Of a DNA stretch of 64,000 nt, positions 56,453 through 64,000 are shown one piece after another. How positions within the stretch are numbered: the first letter of the stretch is position 1; each line of letters opens with the position of its first letter. The stretch spans positions 49,550,716 to 49,614,715 of the forward strand of contig CM060969.1 in assembly GCA_030765045.1 (NCBI GenBank), in the 5' to 3' direction. The stretch comes from Tenodera sinensis. Its lineage: Eukaryota > Arthropoda > Insecta > Mantodea > Mantidae. A program made the translations under genes and the position numbers. Under the pieces are notes generated by a model. That model ran no database searches. It saw only the letters and a list, made by a program, of their open reading frames with translations, and was not told the DNA's origin.

Positions 56453-56990
56453 TGTGCGGCCGGCAGCCGGCGTATTTGTAGAAGATCGAGAAACGTCCGC
56501 TTTACGTCAGCCTTGCTATGAAAGGAGGCGAAGCAAAGATTAAAGTAAGTGAGCTACAGACAGGGATCAGTGCATTTTTAATGTGTGTGTGTATGTGGGT
56601 GTATGTGTGTGTAGGTGATGTGTGTTTGTGTGTGTCAGCTACGTTTGTGGTCGCGTCGAAAGGAAGATAGCGAAGCAGTTTTTGAGTGTCGGTTGATTGT
56701 ATCGTCAAAGTCAACATTTGAGAGACAGAAAAAGTGAAGGAAGACAGAAAGGAGTGGGTCAAGGTTACGAGAACTAAACAGCTTTGGGTTGTAATATCCC
56801 GAAAGACCAGACTGTGGTAACACCAGTGTATTTGCGCAAACATTTAGGAAGAAACTAAAGTGAGAAAAATGTAACGAAACTGGACAATTTTCGTTTTTGT
56901 CACAGTGTAGGTATAGACACTGGATGTTTCAAACACTTTTCTTAATAAAAGAAACAGTTCTCCATCCCAGATTTATTCACTGTGCCACGA
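56453..56990 (+). mobile_element. TATA-bearing LTR-like module, copy 2
   Basis: TGTGCGGCCGGCAGCCGGCG start, TATGAAAGGAGGCGAAGCAA (TATA position), a GT-rich stretch at 56581-56640, GAGAGACAGAAAAAGTGAAG and GTAATATCCCGAAAGACCAG (shared with 39512-40058), an AATAAA signal at 56944, and an end near CCACGACA. A TATA box, poly(A) signal and TG...CA are what an LTR needs. No coding sequence adjoins it. The 113-codon minus frame is a shadow. Confidence 0.55.
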
Positions 56991-57139
56991 CACTGGTCTG
57001 TATTTGAACTAAATATGTACCTACTACACGACATTTCGTTTGTACTGTAGCGAAGTACGTATCAAAGTTATCTCCGTAGAGGCAGGAGAATGCGGTATGC
57101 TGTCAGTATGGGGCAGTGTCCGAAAATGTTAATTAGCTC

Positions 57140-57265
57140 GTCGATTAATTCCCAAGGACGCCGTACCAGGTCTTCCAAACAGAGGAAAAGTCCCCTTACC
57201 AGAAATAGAACCCGACTCCCTTAGCACCGCAGGCACCAACGCTACCGCAGCGCTACCAGAACAGC
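57140..57265 (-). mobile_element. tRNA-derived SINE head, minus
   Basis: The minus strand reads TGGTAGCGCTGCGGTAGCGT (A box), GGAGTCGGGTTCTATTTCTG (B box), then GTAAGGGGACTTTTCC. Confidence 0.65.
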
Positions 57266-57604
57266 AGTTTCAGACTTTGCAGACATATGTTGCTCGGATC
57301 TTCGTGTTATCTTCGCACAATTTTGGCTTGAATGGTAAATTATTTTTATTTAAGTATTTATTCAATATTTCGACGTATCAAAACTATTGATTAAATTACC
57401 TTCAGTTCTGAAATTATCCTACCAAACACTAGTATTCTGTTAGATCGTATTTTGTTCTGTGTAATGATCGAAACAAACATTTCACTGTACAATTATATTG
57501 AGTAGTGTATCTACACTAAGCAAAATTGCCAGTTAAATCTACTGTTTTCTCCTGCTTTTTTCAAATAAAATCTTCTGATTTTACTTTGGCAGTCATGGCA
57601 ACAC

Positions 57605-57733
57605 TGGTCCGGCAGCCGGCGTATTTCTAGAAGATCGAGAGAAGTCCACTGTACATTAGTCTCGCTATAAAAGGAGGCGAAGCAAAGAGTAAAGTGAATG
57701 AGTTACAGACAGGAGTTAGTGAATTTTTAATTT

Positions 57734-57736
<3 letters not shown>
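57605..57736 (+). mobile_element. TATA-bearing LTR-like module, copy 3, truncated
   Basis: CCGGCAGCCGGCGTATTTCT then AGAAGATCGAGAGAAGTCC, CTATAAAAGGAGGCGAAGCA and GAGTTACAGACAGGAG: about 85 percent identical by eye to the start of copy 2. It is cut off where a long (GT)n begins. Confidence 0.65.

Positions 57737-57824
<88 letters not shown>
57737..57824. repeat. (GT)n microsatellite, about 88 bp
   Basis: Uninterrupted GT starting at the position where copy 2 of the LTR-like module has its imperfect GT-rich stretch. Confidence 0.98.
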
Positions 57825-57828
<4 letters not shown>

Positions 57829-57829
57829 T

Positions 57830-59160
57830 GGGGTAGTGCTGGGGACAGTAATGTGACGTGTTTTATATGTTAATACTCATTAGGTACTCTCTAATTGTTA
57901 GATAAGTGCTCATTCTAACTCTTCAATGAAATCATGCTTAAAATGGTTACTGTTTTTAAATCGTTTAAGCTTATGTGCAGATGAATTGTCACAATGTATC
58001 TACTTATAGGAGTAGAGAAAGTTGTGTGGATTTTACAAATGTGATGTTTTAAAAAGTGCATAAGTTATTGCTAGAACTCGGCCCAATAGGTGCTAAAACT
58101 TAATATAGGCAGACAAATAGGCACTACAGTAAGATCAAATTAGGTACTAATACCTATAGGCAATAAGCATTGAGGTAGCCACAATAATTAATTCATTTAA
58201 CACTTAAAACACATTTTAACGCGAATAACACTCAAAAATATCAAACCCTATCAAACAACCATATCTCGTATACTTACTACATTTTACTATTACCTTAATG
58301 GAGTACAAAATGTAAACATTTCTTTAAATTCCCACTCTTCATTCCTATGCATTATTTATGACAAATCTTATCAGTTTTTAAGTAGTTTATCTCCTGAATG
58401 CATTTTGAAGTCCCACGCTGGTTTGTAATTATTATTGAATTGCTTTTGTTTCGTTTGTAATAGAAGAAATCTAGTATTTTTAGATTAGTGCCGTATTTAT
58501 GCCCATGTGGGAATTAAACAATAATAAAGCAATAAAATTAATGAACAAAGCGAACAGTTAATACTAAAATGATTGTTTTCTCACTTATAAGCTAATCATT
58601 TGTTTAAAGTTGACCATTCACTGTGCACTTTATTGCGATAAGTGGAAACTATTTTATTATTATGTGCAACAATGCAACTAGTGATGTTGGGAAAGGAATG
58701 GCTATATTCCAAACTTCCTCATGCTTGTTGACAACAATGGCTTATTGACTAAGAGTATGAAATATGAATTACAATACTATGGGTAACGCCACATTAAAGG
58801 ATAATATTAATAAATAATCATCAATATAAAAAATAATGAAATTGCGATAGAGCCCTTATTGAAATATCTCATTACAAAGGTCACAATAGCTCTTATAATA
58901 TGACAAGGTTCACATTATGAAATAGACAATTATAGGTACTATAACAATGGTATTTTACTGTAGTAAGCATAATGCACAAAGCTACGGTTTTAAGCAAAGA
59001 AAGAAAATAGGTGAATGCCGAGCTCTACTAATTATCGCATAATCTTTATTGGAGCTTTTGTGTACTATTACAAATATTTCCTCTAGTATCCAGCAATTAC
59101 CAATAAATATTACGGAACATCTACCTATTAAAGTCCTCAGAGGTAAACGTGGATATTTTA
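57830..59160. other. AT-rich sequence, almost no repeats
   Basis: One possible family terminus (GGAGTAGAGAAAGTTGTGTG at 58011-58030); otherwise nothing recognised. No frame of note. Confidence 0.4.
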
Positions 59161-59164
59161 AGGG

Positions 59165-59522
59165 AAAATAAAAGTAATTTTTGCTTTCTCTACTACGTAC
59201 TTGCAGTAAGTGGGAGAAGTATTGTATTTCACACGAAAATTCGACATCGGAATTTTACCAATACATATAAAAATATATATTTCAAGGTCCTTTATTACAT
59301 AAAGGTCTCAGGACGAGCGCACGCGTGTGTTCGTGTCTGTCTTTTTAAACAACATTACTCAAGCGAAACGTCTGTTAAGTACAAAACTTGATATTTAAGT
59401 TCGTATCTTTCAAGGATGCGAGACGAAGATTTTCAAGACAATTTCCCTCCCCAGACTACCCTTTACATGGAAAAATTTGATTTTCTCAAAAATATCTCTA
59501 ACGCTTTTGATTAAAATAACAT
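59165..59522 (-). mobile_element. CTTTCTCTAC-family copy, reverse, part 1
   Basis: TTTTTGCTTTCTCTACTACG to TTTTGATTAAAATAACAT, including GGAGAAGTATTGTATTTCAC and a CGCACGCGTGTG microsatellite flank. Interrupted by a TIR element and resumed at 60233. Confidence 0.8.
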
Positions 59523-60232
59523 GTACATATTCACATTGCGAACAAAAATCTATGTTTTTAGCCAGAAGTTTTAAAAATTGTTTGCTAATGATTGTCATAA
59601 TAAACTCGTGATATTTACGAAATATCATGCTACCAACACTTAAAAATATTGTTTTGGATAACCATTAAAAAATTCAAAACTTAAAATTTGATATGTTTGT
59701 CCAAATTCTACAGGTTATACAAAAGCACAGATATTTCAGACTTTAATACAGCAATTTGTTTCTCTGAACATGTAAAATTATTTGAACCTAAGTTATATAG
59801 AGCAAACTGGCTGTATACAAAGTTAAGAATTTTGAAATTCAAAATTCCTCGTTTTACCTACTGAATTTTTATTTAAATGGCTACAGTTTTTGTGATTTAT
59901 CTTAAGGTCATAGTAGGTTCACATCATTTCCCACCTAATAAGCCTAAAAGCGATGCATGAATGTGGTGTGTAGCATAGTACTTCCTTCGGATTCAGAAAG
60001 GTAAAAATGTTGAAAGTTTTAATTCTTAAAAATATAGGAAGGAAATTTCTACAATGTTATGTGCCAAGTTAAGCTGGTGGTACAAATTCTTAAATTAAAT
60101 ATAATTCTGGTAACAATTAGCACGTAAACTATACATTTTTGATAACAAGAAACTCAGGTATATTATATGACACAAAAATTAAAAAGTTGAACATTTTGAA
60201 AACAAATCGCCATTTTCAACGTGAAGATGTAC
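59523..60232. mobile_element. 710-bp MITE with GTACATCTTCACGTT ends
   Basis: Left end GTACATATTCACATTGCGA. Right end, complemented, GTACATCTTCACGTTGAAAA: 13 of 15 terminal positions match. AT-rich and non-coding, like the 738-bp MITE at 31449. A partial copy of the left end lies at 36316-36445. Confidence 0.75.
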
Positions 60233-60400
60233 CTACCTTAAGACATTTTCATACTACATGAAATATGTCTTGGATTTTTTAGGAATATTTTCAGAAAGTT
60301 CTTAATTCTGAATGAATTTGGGGTATTCGTTAACCGTAATGGATCTTACTACACAAAAATGTAGATCTTATCAAAACATGGCCATTTAAATCTGGACATC
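60233..60400 (-). mobile_element. CTTTCTCTAC-family copy, reverse, part 2, truncated
   Basis: GACATTTTCATACTACATGA, TTGGATTTTTTAGGAATATT, then AAATGTAGATCTTATCAAAA, after which homology stops. Confidence 0.7.
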
Positions 60401-60835
60401 AAATAGGTAGAAAACATTATCTCCTGTACCTGACGTAGAAATTAAAGGGATTAATTTTGAGACACAGTATGAAGGTATCCGATTCCAATATAGGCCTAGC
60501 AGATTCTCGCTAGCGGAAGCTTTCCATTATATGGCCAGAAAAAGAGAAGCTGGAGTTTCAGCGGTGCGTTAACTTTATGTGTTGTCCCCTTTTCCTTTCG
60601 GCGACCTCCGATCCTTTAAGTGTCCCTCTCCCCCTAGCAAGGTGACAAATAATGCTTGTAACATCTTGTATCTTGGAGAACAGCAGGCGCACCTGGGAGG
60701 AAGAGCGGCGTATCTTCAACCTGCTTTACTTCTTCCACTCTTCAGTTTCAAGGAATAAATATACATCCTGGATATGTAATCCTATAGGGAACACTTCCAT
60801 TTTTAATATCTCATTTGCTTGCTTAAAATTGTAAT
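60401..60835. other. unassigned sequence
   Basis: Contains a GC-richer part (60520-60720) and a 60-codon frame at 60652-60834. No recognised feature. Confidence 0.35.
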
Positions 60836-60837
60836 AA

Positions 60838-61121
60838 AAAAGTTTGATGTGTTGCATTCACACGACTTTCTCTACTCTTCCACAAAGCTATTTCTACAAA
60901 CACTCATTGCTCTTTCTACTTCACGTTAATTGGATAAAAATTTGTAAAATTATCTTATTGCTAATTTTCTTGTACGTGAAAGGGGAATACAGTAGGCTTT
61001 GAGTGATAGTCAAATGTTTTAAGAGAAGACCAAGAGACATATATTTCCGGTGAAATCTCGACATCAAAATTTTGGGTCGAAACAATATTTCCCCTGCTTA
61101 TACGTAGTAGAGAAAATAAAA
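60838..61121 (+). mobile_element. short internally deleted CTTTCTCTAC derivative, forward
   Basis: About 285 bp: AAAGTTTGATGTGTTGCATT at one end, CGTAGTAGAGAAAATAAAAA at the other. The middle 550 bp, including the microsatellite, is missing, with the join near ATGTTTTAAGAGAAGACC. Both termini are intact. Confidence 0.85.
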
Positions 61122-61126
61122 ACGAG

Positions 61127-61440
61127 GCGTTAGTTACATAAAACTTGTATTTCAGGACTTTCTAAGGATATAACACAGATTTTGAAATAAATCCTTCTAT
61201 CCCAAACTAAGCTTTTTTCAGAAAATGATTCAATATTAAGTGCCGTATATTTAAAACATTTTCGTGAATGCATATCATAATCTTTTTTAATAACCACTGA
61301 AATCCTTTTCATTCCAAATGTTTTTTGCAATACTCGTAAACCGTAAGAGATACATGAAACCTTACTACACAAGAGCTCGTTGAAGCACAAAATTAATTCA
61401 AATACGTCTTTCATCTCCCAAATATTCATTTTTTCTTTCT
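61127..61440 (-). mobile_element. CTTTCTCTAC-family copy, reverse, part 1 (before SINE)
   Basis: ATTTCAGGACTTTCTAAGGA, CTATCCCAAACTAAGC and AATATTCATTTTTTC. Interrupted by a SINE and continued at 61801. Confidence 0.7.
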
Positions 61441-61800
61441 TTCTTTATCTGATTCCCCTCCCCTTATGAATTACAAGCCTGTGCCTAGGGTCAGACGCTA
61501 GTCGGGGAGCAGAAGAACCTATGGACCGGACAGAGTGAAGACCTGGAAGCGGGTATTCAGCCAAGCGCCAGATATGAGAGTGAGGAAGAGGATGATATGA
61601 AATAGAGGCGAAATTGATGATAGGGAGGGTGATGATGGATGAATTGATGGAATGAGTGATGGGGAAACCGGAGAACCCGGAGAAAATCCGCCCAGGCGCT
61701 GCTTCGTCCACCACAAATATGACATGCGGGTCCCTGGGGTCGAATCTGGGCCGCCTAGGTAGTGCGCGAGTGGTCTAACCACTCGGCATGGAGCCGCCGC
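61441..61800 (-). mobile_element. tRNA-derived SINE (family 1), minus, full length
   Basis: The minus strand begins GGCGGCTCCATGCCGAGTGG then TTAGACC (A box), GGCCCAGATTCGACCCCAGG (B box), GGATTTTCTCCGGGTTCTCC in the body, and ends in the CACAGGCTTGTAATTC region. Longer than the copy at 33427, with an extra tail module shared with 2141-2451. The 87- to 89-codon minus frames are repeat. Confidence 0.88.
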
Positions 61801-62118
61801 AGAAATTCCTTATTGGTTTTGTTTTCAAATGCTTTTACTTTTCTCAGACAAGAAGTCGTTATTCCTTTTCTTTTTTGCCTTGGCCGTCCAAAGAAAATGA
61901 AAATTCCAACTCATCATATAGTGACCAGCTCTTAAAAATTTTGACTCGCTTAATGCTCCTATATTCCGGCATTCCCATTGTATCTACAAGGAACTATGTA
62001 ATAAAACTATTTCTACAACTGTCTATCTCAATGAACATGTATCTAGTAGATACACTAAGAACAGGGTTCTGAAGAATAGTTTGTTGAAGAATGCGTAGGG
62101 AAAATCATATGTATTTAA
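61801..62118 (-). mobile_element. CTTTCTCTAC-family copy, reverse, part 2 (after SINE)
   Basis: AAATTCCTTATTGGTTTTGT to GTAGGGAAAATCATATGTAT then TTAATATATCAGAT, the distal half of the copy split by the SINE. Confidence 0.72.
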
Positions 62119-62119
62119 T

Positions 62120-62810
62120 ATATCAGATAGTTTTCTGTTTACTTATCTTGATAAGATCAATGTAGGCTTAATGGAATCCACGTTGATTTCAGCATCCATT
62201 TCGCTCATTTCATAACCTATCGACTTAGAGGAGGCTAACAACAATAGTGTAATATGTACTCTCATACGAGTTTTTCTATTCATGCAAAATTCACATATAC
62301 CTATTTATTCATTGTATATTATAGTGTTCATATAAAACGTAATATTTATCCATGTTACAAAAGGGTAGTTACAAAATGTATTGCTTACGAATGATTAAAA
62401 CTAACCAATTGCTTACCTACACAAAACATGCAGAAAGAGTGTCGAAATGTTTGGTATAGCAACAAGGTCTATGTTGTGTAAGGAAATATGGCAAACTTTC
62501 AAGCACGTCCGTCACATGGTGTATTTGGGAAAGTGCAAACCTACAGTATTGAGCATTTAAAAAGCAACAAATGTTAGAAAACGTATTATACAAATTCTAC
62601 ATTTTTTCTGTACTCAGTTTTCACCTTTTCTATCATTTCCCATTAATACAAAAGTATACAAAATTCACTGAACACATTCATTCACTGAACTTGATTCTTA
62701 TATAATTCCTCAAAATGAATTGAATTCTCATAATATTCGACTGCTCGAAGTAGATAACAGTACAACACTTCTCTCATGAAGAGACCACAGAAAATTCAAT
62801 ATACTCGTTT
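62120..62810. other. no recognisable feature
   Basis: AT-rich; nothing supported. Confidence 0.4.
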
Positions 62811-62814
62811 AATT

Positions 62815-63234
62815 ATTGGCAAGATTCTTATTGTGGGTAAAACATTAAAACATATTTGTTATATTCTGATCAAAATTGTCTGGATCAGTTTTGAATTAAC
62901 GGAAATATAACAATTTGTTCAATGTAAAAGATAGTTTGGTTTGGAACAAATTTCTTGAAAAATCTTCAACTTGCATGTTTTAACAGTTTCTGACTGAGGC
63001 ATGAAATTTGTAACTTAGCAGAATTTTCATTTTTGAGTTGTGCTGTTCCAAGACAAACACATAGATCTTACTCAAAGCTGATACTTTGTTTCTTTTTTGG
63101 GAGGGGGTGGGGAGGTAGTGGTTCAGTGAGCTTAAAACTATACTTTTGATGAAATCTTTATATCGAATTTTTGGATGGAATTTTTAAGTGGTTCCTTCAC
63201 TTACTGTAGATAGGTGATAGAGAAAGTAAAAAGG
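62815..63234 (+). mobile_element. CTTTCTCTAC-family fragment, forward, diverged
   Basis: TTCTGATCAAAATTGTCTGG, CATTTTTGAGTTGTGCTGTT, GATGAAATCTTTATATCGAA and GGTGATAGAGAAAGTAAAAA. The microsatellite is nearly absent. Confidence 0.75.
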
Positions 63235-63251
63235 ACATGAAACTAATGCAC

Positions 63252-63468
63252 CTATCTGTTTGTGATAACGGTTCTTTAAGATAGGGAAGTATTCCTCAAG
63301 CAGGTAGATAACTGGGCTACAGTCAGAAGTTTGGATGCTGTCTCCTTTACTTAGGCCACTCTTGTACCAATCTTGAAGCACTTGAGGAATGAAGTACCTG
63401 GGTGATCGGCAACAATAAACCATGCCACTTTTCATAACTCCTGGTCGGCTACAATAAATCTTCAACAC
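63252..63468 (-). CDS. candidate internal exon, unknown protein, minus
   Basis: A minus-strand open frame opens immediately after a good acceptor (CCTTTCCCTTTCTAG, preceded by an in-frame stop). It runs about 72 codons to a possible donor AG|GTGCAT at 63251-63250. The peptide (VLKIYCSRPGVMKSGMVYCC, later VLQDWYKSGLSKGD and LLEEYFPIL) has an amino-acid composition like a globular protein and unlike the AT-driven frames elsewhere in the window. A consensus donor AAG|GTAAGT lies upstream on the same strand (63707|63706) and could end a preceding exon; that segment has no long open frame. I do not recognise the protein. It could also be transposon-derived or chance. Confidence 0.33.
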
Positions 63469-63474
63469 CTAGAA

Positions 63475-64000
63475 AGGGAAAGGCTGTCCTCTTGAGCAGT
63501 TTGTATACAACACTCGACATAATGGCTAGCACTTCTTTATGTGCAGATCTTGTGGGCGGAACAAAAGACGACCCTACTGCTACTGTAAAAAAGAATTGTA
63601 ACTTCTTGCAAAGCGGACGAACATGTGTTACCCTTCAAGGAATTCTTTCATTTCCAGAGATTCTCTATTATAGACGTACATTTGTATTGGTGGTGTATTG
63701 ACTTACCTTTCCAACGGTTCTAGCGATGTTTAATATTTCATTGGTTGTTTACACTCACAATACTTCAATTGTTGAAGGCTTTACATTTGCCGCATTGATT
63801 GATAAAGCTATTATTCTTTCAGTGAAGCCGTTCCGCCAACTTCTTCATACTAATCTATATAAACAGCCAAAGATATTCAGATATAAATGGAATAAAATCA
63901 GTAAACTATTTCATTTCTTATAATTTTTAGTTCATAGTGAGAAACAAATAACATATAACTGAGACTTGTAATTTAGCATCCTATGTTTCCTATCTTCAGA
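63475..64000. other. unassigned right edge
   Basis: Plus frames at 63492-63701 and 63726-63923 (69 and 65 codons) are unrecognised. If the minus-strand candidate exon is real, this is its upstream intron and 5' flank. Confidence 0.35.

Overview
This window looks like repeat-dominated intergenic or intronic DNA from an animal with a large, AT-rich genome, most likely an arthropod. The evidence is AT-rich sequence dense in CA, TAA and TTA microsatellites, many tRNA-derived SINEs, and debris of hAT, mariner/IS630-type, non-LTR and LTR elements. Order and species cannot be fixed from sequence alone. I see no complete protein-coding gene. The open frames are short and nearly all lie inside repeats. 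The only candidate host coding sequence is one possible exon at the far right (63252-63468, minus strand). There are no prokaryotic operons, CRISPR arrays or convincing functional RNA genes.

Most of the window is built from one dispersed family, called here the CTTTCTCTAC family. Its forward orientation starts near ATCTGATGTGTTGCACTCAC, carries ACTTTCTCTACT just inside, runs about 830-860 bp, holds a hypervariable CA/CG/GT/GA-type microsatellite about 100 bp before its other end, and finishes GTAGAGAAAGTAAAAA. The two ends therefore carry a short inverted repeat. About 30 full, truncated, nested or head-to-head pieces lie on both strands. Coding capacity is absent. The architecture (short subterminal inverted repeats, internal microsatellite, small hairpin near one terminus) resembles non-autonomous Helentron/HINE-type elements, but a TIR DNA transposon is not excluded.

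Layout. 1-8 kb: CTTTCTCTAC copies, a SINE and a likely LTR fragment. 8.2-10 kb: an internally deleted hAT element split by a CTTTCTCTAC insertion; a second copy lies inverted at 34.5-35.8 kb and preserves the empty site. 12-15 kb: more copies, a mariner-type remnant and a TIR-bounded element. 15.2-20.6 kb: the most striking block, an apparent minus-strand solo LTR of about 4.6 kb (TG...CA, TATA box, poly(A) signal). It is almost entirely a 43-bp minisatellite of about 98 units, and it sits between a (TAA)n array and an inverted (TTA)n array. 20.6-26.8 kb: SINEs, a small 33-bp minisatellite and an IS630-type transposase remnant. 26.8-43.8 kb: nested CTTTCTCTAC copies interrupted by MITEs, SINEs, RT fragments and a TATA-bearing LTR-like module. 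43.8-49.2 kb: quieter DNA with a GC-rich island and a tandem array apparently grown from the CTTTCTCTAC terminus; 45.8-49.2 kb is the least repetitive stretch. 49.2-64 kb: SINEs, CTTTCTCTAC copies, non-LTR and LTR pieces, a 710-bp MITE and the candidate exon.

There is no gene network to describe. The biology here is transposon nesting, satellite birth from transposon parts, and an LTR expanded by a minisatellite. Family assignments rest on motifs read by eye; no database search was possible.
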